In this document: piece after piece, positions 41,905 to 53,280 of the stretch | Position numbering within the stretch: the stretch's first letter is position 1 | Layout of the letters: the number at the start of each line of letters is the position of its first letter | Source of the DNA: Volucella zonaria | Taxonomy: Eukaryota; Arthropoda; Insecta; Diptera; Syrphidae | Reading direction: 5' to 3' | Assembly: GCA_963966105.1 (NCBI GenBank) | Contig: OZ014531.1 | Span: 138,386,734 to 138,450,733 of the forward strand | DNA: 64,000 nucleotides | Program-made: the position numbers and the translations under genes | Notes under the pieces: model-generated | Databases searched by the model: none | Told to the model about the DNA's origin: nothing | The model's input: only the letters and a program-made list of their open reading frames with translations

Positions 41905-43150
41905 TTGGGTCTATAACTTAATTTGTGCGGTTTGCTACTAAATGGCGTAACTTGTATTATTCCATTGTTATTATTTCATTGGAACATGCGTTAGAAAGCT
42001 ACTGTCATTGTACGTCATTTCAGTATATATCATTCATTTGAAGTGTAAACAACAATAATTTGTTTCCACTCAAATATGTCGAACCTTGTGCCTGAAAAAG
42101 TGTTTTTGCGGGGAGTTCTTCTTCATTACTTTAATATGAAGAAAACTGCTGCCGAAAGTCATTGTATTTTGGTGGAAGTTTATGGTGAACATGCGCTAGT
42201 TGAGCAAACGTGCCAAAAGTGGTTTGCACGATTTAAAAGTGGTGATTTTGGCTGGGAAGACGATGAACGCCCTGGGCAGCCAAAAAAGTTTGAACATGAA
42301 GAACTGGAAGCATTGCTCTATGAAGATTGTTGCCAAACACAAGAAGAGCTCGCAGAATCGTTGGGTGTCACTCAAGCAGCGATTTCAAAACATTTAAAAG
42401 CAGCTGGATATATTCAAAAGCAAGGAAATTGGGTTCCACATGAACTCAAGCCGAGAGACGTCGAAATGCTGCTGGAACGCCACAAAAGGAAGTCATTTTT
42501 GCATCGGATTGTTACTGATGATGAAAAATGGATCCATTACGACAACCCCAGGTGCAAAAAATCATATGTGAAACCCGGCCAACCAGCCAAATCAACAGCA
42601 AAGCCGAATATCCATGGCGCGAAGGTAATGCTCTGTATTTGATGGGATCATATGGGTGTGCTGTATTATGAGCTGCTAAAACCGGGCGAAACCATCAATG
42701 GACAACGCTACTGAACACAATTAATTCGTTTGAAGAGAGCAGTGGCCGAAAAGCGCCCGGAATATGCGACCAGACACGAGGCAATAATTTTCCACCATGA
42801 CAACGCCCGGCCCCACGTTGCTATTCCGGTTAAGAACTATTTGGAAAACAGTAAATGGGAAGTCTCACCCCACCTGCCTTATAGCTCAGACCTTGCCCCT
42901 TCTGATGCAGAACGCCCTCACTGAAATACGGTTCACATCAGAGCAGAATATCAAAAATTGGCTTGATTCATTCTTGGCTGCCAAGCCGGCGCAGTTCTTT
43001 TGGGATGGGATCCACAAATTGCCAGAAAGATGGGAAAAAGTCATAGCTTCAGATGGGCAATACTTTGAATAATACTATTGTGTATGTTTTTCGTAAATAA
43101 ACGTTAAAATTTTGAAAAAAAAAACCGCACGAATTAAGTTATATACCCAA
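41905..43150 (+). mobile_element. Mos1-like (mauritiana-type) mariner, copy E
   Basis: The left end TTGGGTCTATAACTTAATTT pairs with the inverted right end AATTAAGTTATATACCCAA. TA follows at 43151-43152, but AA precedes the left end. The repeats resemble the Mos1 terminal pattern (xxxGGTGTA...GTCGGTT). It is the same family as copy F (62616-63851). Confidence 0.85.
42076..43071 (+). pseudogene. Mos1-like mariner transposase, copy E
   Basis: MSNLVPEKVFLRGVLLHYFN starts the helix-turn-helix region. WVPHELKPRDVEM and LHRIVTDDEKWIHYDN follow (first Asp), then a stop replacing Trp in MLCI-WDHMGVLYYELLKPG. FHHDNARPH is the second Asp. A deletion after SSDLAPSD removes the YHLF stretch and shifts frame before MQNALTEIRF. 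The C-terminal KLPERWEKVIASDGQYFE is intact. These breaks make it inactive. Confidence 0.88.
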
Positions 43151-43152
43151 TA

Positions 43153-43800
43153 TAAAGGGTTTTTTAGATATTTGGTTTTTAAACTGGCAACACTGTTTCT
43201 ACAGATTGTCAATTTGACAGTTGAAAATTGATTTGTGGTTAGTAAATTTTGCCATTTATCGGTGATGTCAGAGCAATGCTTGCAAATTGTACAAACTTAT
43301 TTTGAAAACCATAGTCCGGTTCGCCAAACTTATCGTGCGCTACGTTCATTTTTCGTCGACATAATCCTATCAATCTGAGTAAGTTATTCGGAACACGATG
43401 AATCGTTTTCGCACCACGTACACTCTAGTCAAGTGGATAATACACCATCCTAAAGACGACAAACAGCGCGAAAAGAAGAAGTTATTGCCGTTGTGGAGCG
43501 CAGTGTTGAGGAGAATCCGAATGAGTCCCATCCACTTTGTGGAAGATTTTACGAGAAGATCCTGGCTTACAAGCTTATAAGATCCAGCTGCAAGAGTTGA
43601 AACCTCGTGACTATTATACGCGATGTAGGTTCGGTGAATCGGCCGAAAACATGATTCAACTTGATCCTCATTAAATGGATATGTATATAAGCAAAATTGC
43701 CAAATTTAGAGTGGAGAAAACCCAGTAGCCTTTGTCGAGACGCCCTTACAACCATTAAAACTCAGTGTTTGGCGTGCTTTGGAATCATCGGCCACTGTTC
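43153..43800 (+). mobile_element. Tc1/mariner-superfamily transposase remnant next to mariner E
   Basis: From 43267 a frame reads MSEQCLQIVQTYFENHSPVR and RALRSFF. Broken pieces follow: VVERSVEENPNESH (about 43480), YKIQLQELKPRDYYTRCRFG (about 43577) and a shifted YVNKQN-like segment near 43680. This order is typical of insect transposases with a DUF4817-like N-terminal domain. The catalytic core is lost, and mariner E sits at its left edge. Confidence 0.6.
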
Positions 43801-43829
43801 CCAAAATGCTAAATCACTCCTCCTAGCGC

Positions 43830-44216
43830 CAGAGATCGTTGGATGAAACCATGCCGGTACCGAATAGGCCTAAAACTAATAACGCCAAAACCCCTGGACC
43901 TTCCAACAGTACATCTATGAGGTCTTTTAGCGAACTCTTAAAAGATGCAATAACTATCGTAGTGATGGACAAAAAAGACACCAACGGATCGATAACACCT
44001 GCACGATGACAGTTAGTCAAGTTCAAGCTTTCAGGCAAAGTCTTGTCCATCATGTGGGAAAACCTCCAGATCACAAACAAAGCTAACTGGCACCAAGGCC
44101 ACGTCAAACTTATCGCATATGCCGATCAAAGGTCTCTCGATCTTTACACCAAAGGCATAGGCGGATTAGGAGAGACTTGACCAGGTGCAAATCACGAGGT
44201 CGTGACTAAGGAGGAT
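43830..44216 (+). mobile_element. LINE family F ORF1 (DUF4780-like), first part
   Basis: The coding reads SFSELLKDAITIVVMDKKDT, NGSITPAR, NWHQGHVKLIAYADQRSLDL, ending GANHEVVTKED. This matches the conserved ORF1 domain of many insect LINEs (aVxD...G.i...W..V...W.QG.vK.i..aDERS..LY). A TIR element interrupts it precisely at the last codon. Confidence 0.6.
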
Positions 44217-44859
44217 GGCTGAATTCTAAAACGTCAACAACATGCGCATTGTAAATGCACACAGCTTTCGTGATGCAAGATTGTGATGATTTAATACTAC
44301 TTTGCATATACCGTATGAACTATAATGCTTTGCAGTTTTTGACATTTTGGAATGCGATTTAAACTTCATTCACTCAACTTCAGAACTTCATTCAACTTCA
44401 TTCAGAACTTTCGGCTGATATTTTCCACCGTAAAATCTATATCAAGTTTTATTTTGTTCATTTCCAGAAGCACCATTCTCCTTAGGACTTGCTTCTTTCT
44501 TTTCTTAGAGCAAGACTCCTGCTCGAATTGGAGCCTTGTTCTTACTTACTAGCAGTTGAGAGCAATTGTATGTCCACTTTTTATTTCTGCAAATAAAAAT
44601 ACAAATAGGAGTAATGTACATAACAAATATAAATTAAATTTTTACTTACGAATCGACGCGTCCATTTTTTTCGGTGGAATCTGATGAAATGTCATTTTGC
44701 ATCATGTTCATTCACGATGCGCTGTTTGAAATTACTTGCGCAGTTGATGCATTCACAATGCATTTTAAAAAAGTATGCATTGCATCACAATAATCTGTTT
44801 GAGTTTAGGAATGCTTGATTAAGCAGTAATGCGGCGTCACTGCGTTTTGGAATTCAGCC
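44217..44859. mobile_element. 643-bp TIR element with 3-bp target duplication (PIF/Harbinger-like, non-autonomous)
   Basis: 17-bp ends, GGCTGAATTCTAAAACG at 44217-44233 and its inverse at 44843-44859 with one mismatch. The 3 bp GAT is duplicated at both borders. Removing the element plus one GAT joins TKED to IPSRP in the host LINE frame. Subterminal TGATGCA/TGCATCA-type repeats occur near both ends (44270-44290; 44750-44790). On the minus strand a fragment NKKWTYNCSQLLVS (about 44540-44590) looks Myb/SANT-like, and a candidate intron lies between 44655 and 44590. A 3-bp duplication and an accessory Myb-like protein suggest PIF/Harbinger. No transposase is present. Confidence 0.7.
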
Positions 44860-45610
44860 GATATTCCTAGCAGACCTAAAACCCGCAACTGGATCGTAGC
44901 CGAACCCTTCTCCACAGAAAACATTCTGGAGATTACCAAGCTCAGCAACCCGACGCTTCCAATACATGACTGGAAAATCGCGAAACTGGAATAACTAAGG
45001 AATCCTTTAAACCTCCAGCGCAGGCTAAAGGCATGATTCGGTTCGGCTTCGAGTCAATTCACCTAAGGATTTATAAAAAGGATGAACTGGATGCTAGTAA
45101 GCAACCTCCTCCTGCTTTAACTGAAACGGTAAATTCAACCTTAGGTCTTGGAGCGTCGATATCCTTTCCTGACGACGACTCCAATTTATCCGACAACTAG
45201 GCCGTCGGTCTTCTCTGACACTCTGTCGGAAATGGAAACCAATGACGAACTAAAAAGTGATCCTTTGCTGTCAAAAGAAGTAGATGAGCTCTTGAGCACA
45301 TGTTCAGAATCGGAATACTCGAAAAGTGTCGTAGTGGATGCTACTCTGTTAAATTGTGGCAATGATAAGGTTTCTCCAGACTAATCTCCATCACTCAAAA
45401 AGGCTTCGGCCGCACTTATTCTGCGTCTTTCCAAAAACACAGAAGACATTATCCTAATCCAGGAACGATGGATCGTAGAAGGCATGGTTCGTGGACTTTG
45501 GACACCTGTATACGCTCCTATAATTGTTAGGTGTGACACGCTATTGGTCAGCCCCCCCCCCCCCACCAAATCTGAACGCCGATTCACTGGAGTAGTTAGG
45601 GAAGGGACCC
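44860..45610 (+). mobile_element. LINE family F: end of ORF1 and start of endonuclease ORF
   Basis: Continues IPSRPKTRNWIVAEPFSTEN, ILEITKLSNPTLPIHDWK. An acidic/serine-rich stretch follows (45148-45384) and then ALILRLSKNTEDIILIQERW, which is the first strand of a LINE endonuclease (catalytic Glu in IQERW, about 45455). The frame is lost at a 15-base C tract near 45550-45564. Confidence 0.6.
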
Positions 45611-46260
45611 GCAGATAAAAATATAAAAATCTAAATTTGCACAGGCACTAGACTTACTCGTAGCTTTTGTTAGGGGTGGCGATCCAACGGATGGTTTTTT
45701 CCTTTTGTCCCAACACTCCAGCTACCTTCCCAGCAAACCCCCTTTCTCCTTCGCGATCGTTTTAAGTGTAATCCGATGGGTAAAGATACCCGGTGAGCAG
45801 AGAGAAAAGAAATTCTGCTTTTTGCAATTGTACGAGTATGTAGAATGTAATGGTAGGGGAAATAGTAGGCATAGTTAGGATCCACAGCTTCCATAAACTC
45901 TCTCAGTGGAGTTCATAGATAAACTAACTAGATGTCAAACTCTACTAATACTTTTGCAAACCCTTAACTTTTGCACTAAAACACTGTAAGTGAATTTCAA
46001 CACTTCTGCATCTCTATAACTTTGTCAAAATTTGCTAGAAGGAGAGCAATTTACAAGTAAAATTGCTAAAATGAGAGCGATCTCCACGAATGTGTGTAGT
46101 GGAGACGGCATTTTTTTGATTAAAATGGGCGTGGTTTGTATAAAAGGAGAGGGAAATTGCCATTGATGACAATTTACACGTGTTCACAGACAGGATCACA
46201 CGGATAGGGGCGATCAGTAGAAAACCGGTTTTGATTTTTCAATATCTGGAAAGTTTGATA
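45611..46260 (+). other. Unassigned region with promoter-like elements
   Basis: No gene frame. At 46127-46146 a GGGCGTGG box is followed by TATAAAAG (46139-46146), a good core promoter. Just upstream, CTCCAC...GTGGAG at 46081-46106 can fold. It could be the promoter of a retroelement or of an unrecognised transcript running right. TACTCGTA (45655-45662) and TACGAGTA (45831-45838) occur here. Confidence 0.4.
46139..46146 (+). promoter_or_regulatory. TATA-like core promoter element
   Basis: TATAAAAG preceded by GGGCGTGG. No coding sequence with a clear start was found in the following 1.1 kb, so the transcript is unknown. Confidence 0.4.
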
Positions 46261-47340
46261 TCTAGGTATAGTTAGTCTAGAGTTCCCAGTCATTACTGGA
46301 AGTGGAAGCGAACTGCGTAACTGAGGAGTTTAGTGTGAGTGTGTAAAGATTGGTATGAATGAGAGGCCCAATTGGACACACTAGATTGCTAGTGTGGTAG
46401 CTAAAAATCCCGTCGTTGGGTCCGCTAGAGCCAAATGAATGTGTGAGAGAGCGGGTGTGCGAATGTGTGTGTGAATGCGTGTGTGAGTCTGGTGGGAGCT
46501 GTGGATCAGTTTTATCACAGTCGTGCGTTTGGGTATTGCGAAAAGCAAGTTTTTTTTCTTGAAAGTTTGGGGAATTGCGGACAGCACATCGGTTTTTTTC
46601 CAAGTAGAGTAGATTTTTAATAGAGTCGCGAGCTCGGGCCTTGGCCAAGAAGAAAAAAAAAGGGGATAGAGGAAAGGAGACAGGGACGAGGAACTGGATA
46701 GCGGGAATAGCGGGACTACAGGATTAGAGAACTGTGCCAGAAAGGGGCGCAGCACCGCTAGGACAAAAAAAGCCTAAGTATAGTGTAGTGCAGTATAGTG
46801 CTGTGCAAAGAAGAATTCGTTTTTTTGCTTTTTGTACAATTAAAACTCCGGTAGACCGCGCGTGCGATAGAATTCCCGAGAATAGACGGGAACGCGACCC
46901 GTTTTCTAACGTTTTGTGATTTTCGGGACTGTGAAAATAGCAGGTCACTCCATCGACGAAAAATAAAATTAATCGTCGAGCCCCAACGGGGCTTTTATAA
47001 CGTTGTGGAAAATCTGTCTTTTTATTGCCTTTTCTCGTTCGTTTCTTTTTTGATTCGGGGAAGATTTTCCTTTTGCGTGTCTTTTTTTATCGAAAGGTTT
47101 CGTGATTCCGGAGAAAAATCACGTACCGCCCTTTTTATTTTACCCAGGTCTAGCTTTAGGACCTCTAGGAGGAACTCACAGCTGGGATAGCGGGATCCCA
47201 GAGAAATAGTTATCCTTTGGTTCAGGGCATCGCTCTATCAGTGCCGGGAATCAAACATGGCTAATTTACCTTACCCTCTTTTCAAACCGTTAGCTCTTCG
47301 GACAAAACCAGTCTGCTAACTGCGTATTTCGCAGTCAGCT
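46261..47340. other. Unassigned leader-like sequence with GT-repeat and hairpins
   Basis: It contains a GTGTGTGAATG-type low-complexity run (46437-46490) and two nested hairpins: TCGACG/CGTCGA (46953-46980) and AGCCCC-AAC-GGGGCT (46979-46994). Near 47285-47340 CTCTTCGGACAAAACCAGTC resembles LINE-D sequence at 50318-50340, so the region may end in a short LINE-D piece. No gene is called. Confidence 0.35.
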
Positions 47341-47344
47341 TGAG

Positions 47345-49040
47345 TTTTTTTTATTTATTTAAATATAAATATAATAATATTTTAAAATATAAATAAATAT
47401 AATTATTTCACATACTTTTGAATTAAGAAATTAAAATAGTGACTTTATATGTTTTTTGTACCATATGGTATTAAATAGTGTTAAAAAAATTTAACATTTG
47501 CGAAAAATTAAACAAAAAAAAAGAGAAAAATGAAATTGTTGCAATATTCAATAATACATATATATACATACATAAGTAGGACTATCGAAAGAAAATAAAA
47601 AAAACAAAACAAATTCAAAAGAAAATTACAAAATTTACACCAGAACGTTAGAAAAATTGGATTCTAAAATTGGATTCTAATTCAAATTCTAAAAGCCAAA
47701 GCTTAACACATTTCTCGAAACTTCCAGAAGACCTTAATCCTCTAATTGGTTGAGCAAGCTTATTAAAAAGTCGGCACGATGAAACTACTCGTATGTATAT
47801 AGAAATTACGAAAAGCTAATGTACGCGAAATAGACACAGTCGCAACATTCGCAAAGTTTCTACGAAGGTTATAACCGGATATTAATCTGAAATTAACACT
47901 TCCCCATCTGATAAAAAACGCTTTTAAAACTTTGAAACAATACAAATGGCGGACTGAAAGAATGTTCATGTCACGAAATAAAGGAAAACTGGGATAACGA
48001 CGGTGTTGTCCGCTTATTATTCTTATAAATTTTTTTTTGCAGAATTAAGAGAGGCTGAATCTTGTTTAAATAAGTACCACCCCAGCACGCAATCTCATAT
48101 TGAAGCATAGACAGGAAAATACCAAAATAAATAATTTTCAATAGTTTTTTCGAACAAATCCTTTTTAAGTAGTAAAAATGTCTGAGAGTGCAGCGAAAAT
48201 ATTTCTTTAAGTTTTGCGTGTGGTTAGCAAAACTCAGCTTGGAGTCAATAATGAGCCCTAAGTATCTAAACTCTTCTACATTCTCAGTAAGAAAACAGTT
48301 TTCACTGCAAGGAAGGGTACTAGAAAAATTTGAAGAATTTGCTGCTGAAACACAAGTGCAACCTAACAGTTGAAATCGTTGACAATCAGATCCATGAAAA
48401 TATAGCTCAACATGTGGACCAGTTGCAGGTGATAAACTAAAAAACAAAATTTAATTTTAGAGCTGATAATTAGTTTATGTTCGGTAAACCAGATTCTAAA
48501 TATATTAAGGGCCCAGTTTATTACCGCAATCAAGCTCAAAACACTTTTCTCACCGTATACACATCCTATGTCATCCGCGAAGGCAGTAAGTGATCCTCTA
48601 AAATTCTGTTCGAAAAGTGAATTAATGTAAACGAGAAACAAAATAGATCCCAAAACAGAACCCTGGGGTACTCCTAAATTCAAAAACTGCATATCACTTC
48701 TGGTTTCCTCAAATTTTACTTTTTGAGTTCTATTTGTAAGATAAGATTTAAACCAATTTAAAATAAAGCCATGAAATAAAGCCTGTTCAAGTTTCCTTAT
48801 TAAAATTTCGTGATCAACCATGTCGAAAGCTTTCGTTATATCCAGCAGTGAACTTTTTACCATCAAAACATGAAAAAACGTAGAAGGGCATCCTCAGTAG
48901 ATTTACCTTGTTGAAAACCAAACTGTAGCGAACTGAAAAACTTGGTAACTTTCAGGAAAGCCAATAACCTCTTCTTTATAACTTTTTCAAATACCTTGCT
49001 AAAACTAGGAAGAAGTGAAGCTGGTCTATAGTTGCAGAGT
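47345..49040 (-). mobile_element. L2/CR1-like LINE, copy C2 (decayed, minus strand)
   Basis: RT frame 48363-48866 has SLLDITKAFDMVDHEILI, LGVPQGSVLGSILFLVYINS and LTAFADDIGCVYG. The thumb is in frame 47971-48447 (EEFRYLGLIIDSKLSF; YEIACWGGTYLNKIQPLL) and the tail in 47763-47969. It is homologous to the intact C1 at 30.6-33.6 kb but lacks the endonuclease and has several frame breaks. The 3' side is a 300-bp AT-rich tail (47345-47640). Confidence 0.82.
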
Positions 49041-49079
49041 CATGTTTACATTGCGTCGGAAATTATTTGGGACCAGTCC

Positions 49080-51940
49080 CAGTTTTTAATTATGACTAGG
49101 GAATTCAGGGTGGACGTAGCCAATATACGCGGGCTAAAAAGTAATCACTTTTCTGTGTACGTCCACGTCTGTAAATACAGACTACAAAGCTGTTTTGGCA
49201 CTTAGTGTAACAGAGGTTGATCCCCGTCCACACCTCTCAGATCACTCTGATCTGGAGCTACCTGGCTACGAAGTAGTGCCATTATTCTTCTCTTACCGCG
49301 GTCTCGCCATTTATGTGCGTAGTGATGTAGCTTACCAAATTCCACCACAATGTAGACCCTGTTCCAATCCGGAATTAATTTCATGTGGTTAAAATTCCAT
49401 CTCCGTAAGCAAATTATCCATTACTGTTTTATTTACAGAAGCCCCAAACTGGACAGCAACTCGACCTTAGACGAGTTTGATGCGCTGCCTGATTCCATAC
49501 AAAGAATTGTATTCCTGTATCCTCATACTGAAATCGTCATTACGGGCTACTTCAATATACACAATTCTGGTTGGCTTCGATATTCTGGACAGACAACACC
49601 TGAAGGACGGTGTGTTGAGATCTTCGCTACAGAAAATAACTTAAACCAGCTTGTAAATGAGCCCACACACATACCAGACATTGATAGTCATACCATCAAC
49701 ACCCTGGACTTGTTTTTAGCTTCTCACCCTGACAAGTACTGCGTTGATGTGCTCTCCCCTCTAGGCTCGTTGGACCATTGTGTCATATCAGCTAAATTCT
49801 CGTACATCCACCACACAGTTAGAGAAAAGATTTCTAAAAGAACCGGATGGCAATACGAGAAAGCCAATTGGAACGGACTTAACAACTTCTTTAGGAATTT
49901 TAACTGGTCGTTATGTTTCCTCGATAACGACGTGGATGCCGCTACTGACATGATCACTGACACTATTCTCCTTGGAATGAGATACTTTATCCCTCATCGG
50001 ATGAAGAGTATCAAACCAAAAGAAAAGGCATGGTACGACTCAAGCTACAAAGAGGCTGTCAGGGTTAGAGAAATGTTTTTTCGGTCCTACAAGACCAACC
50101 CAACAGAGGAAAACCGAAAAAAGTTTAAACGAGCCGAAAATGACTGCAACGTCTTTCTTAAGCGTGTGAAATCCCAATACGACCAAAACCTGAAGCAAAA
50201 AATACTGCAATGTCCCAAAGGCAGTAAAAACTGTTGGTCGTTCGTCAAAAACATTAGAAACATTAGATGAGGCATCCTCCATCCCAACGCTCATTTACAA
50301 TGACATTCCAGCTGTCAGCTCTTTGGACAAGGCCAATCTGCTTGCTGCACACTTTGCGGCCAGCTCAACACTCCCAGATTGTGCTTTGTTTCCGCCTACA
50401 CTTGAGTGCGTCGAATCTTCAATGGGACAAATCCACTTTCGTAGTTGCAAGAGCACTGAAAGATCTCAACATACATAAGTCCGCAGATCCAGATCTTATA
50501 TCTCCCATTTGTCCAGACCCTCTCTAAAAAAAAGGCGAATTTTCTTCTCTCTCCTCCTACAGACCCATTGCATTTACGTCCCTTCTTTTCAAGGTCATGG
50601 AAACGCTGATAAATCGTCAGCTAATGAAATATCTCGTAACATGAAAATTTCTCAATGAGCGGCAGTATGGTTTTGGTAGCAACAAATTCACTGGTGATTT
50701 GATGGCATGTCTCACCGAAAAGTGGAACCAAAGCGTACATCAATCTGTCTAAAGCAAGATAGTTGGACTTGATATTTCTAAGGCATTTGACAGAGTTTGG
50801 CATCAGGCTCTTTTGTCGAAAATGCGTGCGCTTGGGATCGATGACTCTCTTTTTCAATGGATTAGAGATTACCTTTCGGAATGTTCTATTCAAGTTGTCT
50901 TGGACGGTTTCAATTCTGATATTCACAAAATAAAAGCTGGTGTGCCCCAGAGCTCCGTTCTGTCTCCGACACTCTTTTTAATTTTCATTAATGATCTCTT
51001 GTCTGCTACTTCTAATCCAATTTATTCCTTTGCTGATGATAGCACTCTCTGCTTTTCATATTCGTTCCCGGACTCACGCCCCTGCTCTTCGGTTGTAGAA
51101 CGGGAACGACAGCGTATGTTAAGCTCGTTAAATTCCGATATTAACAGCATAACCAATAACTATCAACCGAGTGGAATTTAATGCTTCCAAAACTCAATGC
51201 TGTCTGCTGTCATTAAAGCGAAATTCAAATACCCAGTCATTATCCATGAATGGCACCACTTGCATCGTCGAAACCGATAAACTTTCCATTCTCGGTATGT
51301 GTATCAGTAACAACTTACGTTGGAATGACCACATATTCGATGTCGCCAAAAATGCTGCGAAATGTCTAGGTTTCCTCAAGCGATGTAAGAAATATTTTAC
51401 CCCCTCTGATCTGGCCTCAATAAATAAGGGATTCATCCGCCCAAAATTGGAGTACAATGCTCACATCTGGTCAGGTGCACCTAAAACATCTCTGCATCTG
51501 CTAGACCGGATTCAAAACCGTGCAATAAAACTCATGCCTGATACCAATATCACTCAGGCAATGGACACCCTCGAACACCGACGAAATGTCTCCTACCTCA
51601 CTTTGTTTTATCGCTATTTCTACCACCAGTGCTCCATAGCAAACCCCAGTAGCATTCCACCCCTTCAAACCTTTAACCGTAACACCCGTCTCGCTATGAA
51701 TGCTCATCAGTATATATTCAAGCCCATTTTCGGACGTACTCTAAAATATCGTGATTCTTTCCTAAGCCGTACAACTCGCTTATGCAATGCCCTGCCGACC
51801 ACTGTGTTCCCTGGTCGTTATAACTTGCAAACATTTAAAAACAATGTACATCGGTACCTGTCTTTTCTTCCTCCCTAAATTTATTTCGCCCGCGCTGTGT
51901 ACGAACATTTTAAGGGTATAAAAACCCCTTGAGCGCCAAG
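49080..51940 (+). mobile_element. LINE family D, copy D1
   Basis: Begins with VANIRGLKSNHFSVYVHVC, the typical start of an endonuclease ORF. Frame 49383-50270 has VITGYFNIHNSGWL (GDFN changed to GYFN), NTLDLFLAS and GSLDHCVIS (Asp-His). RT continues in frames 50267-50527, 50813-51181 (AGVPQSSVLSPTLFLIFIND; YSFADDSTLCFS) and 51171-51878 (LSILGMCISNNLRWNDHIFD; PTTVFPGRYNLQTFK). Compared with D2, about 100 bp are missing near 50515. The 3' UTR ends with AAGGGTATAAAAACCCCTTG. It is inactive. Confidence 0.85.
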
Positions 51941-51944
51941 TCCA

Positions 51945-53100
51945 ATTTCGAACTCGTCCAATGACAAGAATACCCGAAGTACACAAGTTTGCTGGTTCAG
52001 ATGGTATATTCGTATCTCCCTTTTTCTGACGTAAGCTTTTCCATCAATTCTTCTCTTTAGGACACTTTCCAAGCAGATGGAAAACAGCATTTGTAGAACC
52101 TGTTTGTTTTTTTAAATCGAATCTCTTCTCTCCTCTTACAAACCCATTGCATTTAATTTCCTTCCAAAGACATAGAAATAGTTTAGTTTGCGTAGCAACA
52201 GGTCCACTGGTGATTTGATGACATGCCTCACCGAAGAGTGGAACTATTGTCTACACCAATCTGCCGAAAGTAAGAGTTTAGATTTCTTATTTCAAGGACA
52301 TTTGAGAGAGTATGACATCAAGCTTTTTTGTTATTCAACGGATTAGGTATTACCTTTCGGAACGTTAAATATAAGTCGTTTTGGATGCTCTCAAGTCTGA
52401 TATCCACAAAATAAATGCTATTTCTTTTTTAGTTTTTATTAATGATCGTTTGTTTGCCATATCTGATCCAATATACCATATTCATTTGCTGACTAGATTT
52501 GCTTCTCGGATTCACACCCCTACTCATAGACTGTAAAACGGGAGCTGTAGCGTATGTTTGCCTCATTATGCTGCGACATTACCAGCATGGCTGATTAGGG
52601 AACCACCAACAGGATAGAATTGTATGCTTCCGAAATACCTAAAACTGAAATTTAAACACCCAGGCAATATCAATGAATAACACTTGCATCGTCAGAACAG
52701 AAAAATTTTCCATTTTCGGAAAGTGTATCAACGTTTGAATGACCACATATTCGATGTCGCCAAAAACACTGCGTAATGTCTAGGATTGCTGAAGCCACGT
52801 AAGGAATACTTTACCTAGTTCGATCTGGCCTCAAAATATGTGTAATACAAAACCGTGCAATGGAACTCATGGTTGATGCAAATATTGCGCAGTCAATGGC
52901 CATCAGACTGCTACCAAGACCATGCTTAGATTCGATACGAGTATGGCTCGTGTTTTGCTCATAAGATACAATGCGTACGCTCATATTTGTGGATATGTAA
53001 CAGCTTTTCAAATGCCGATTCCAACTTCTAATTAATATTGTCCCCAAAAGCTCACTATTTATACACAAAACACTCAATCAACACATCGGTAGATACATTA
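51945..53100 (+). mobile_element. LINE family D, copy D3 (heavily decayed)
   Basis: It follows D1 head to tail. It starts within the RT domain (compare 51960-52010 with 61010-61070) and retains base similarity through the tail (FEIWPQNMCNTKPCNGT-like region near 52830). There are many stops. TACGAGTA lies at 52936-52943. Confidence 0.65.
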
Positions 53101-53280
53101 CATAATTACAATAAACTGTTGAACTGTTTTAACAAATGTTTTTCTATTTCATTATGTGTCCATAAATCCGGCATTCATGAGCAGTTGAGCAAACAACGAC
53201 ATACTTAGACTTGAATTCCCAAAATTAATTCGACAATTCTTCAATGCCCTAGTCTTAGCTCTACCGTCAACTGCACAGAA

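Noticed and set aside
45550..45564. Run of C as a possible functional G-quadruplex or regulatory site
   Set aside because: A single homopolymer in a dead LINE. It cannot be told from slippage or a sequencing artefact.
46277..46648. Minus-strand frame rich in His-Thr-His-Ser repeats
   Set aside because: Produced by the GT-rich low-complexity run. No domain, start context or splice support.
46977..46990. CGAGCCCCAAC matches what I recall as the first 11 bases of the Minos terminal repeat
   Set aside because: No TA precedes it, the next bases form a hairpin instead of continuing the known repeat, and no partner end was found. It is probably chance.
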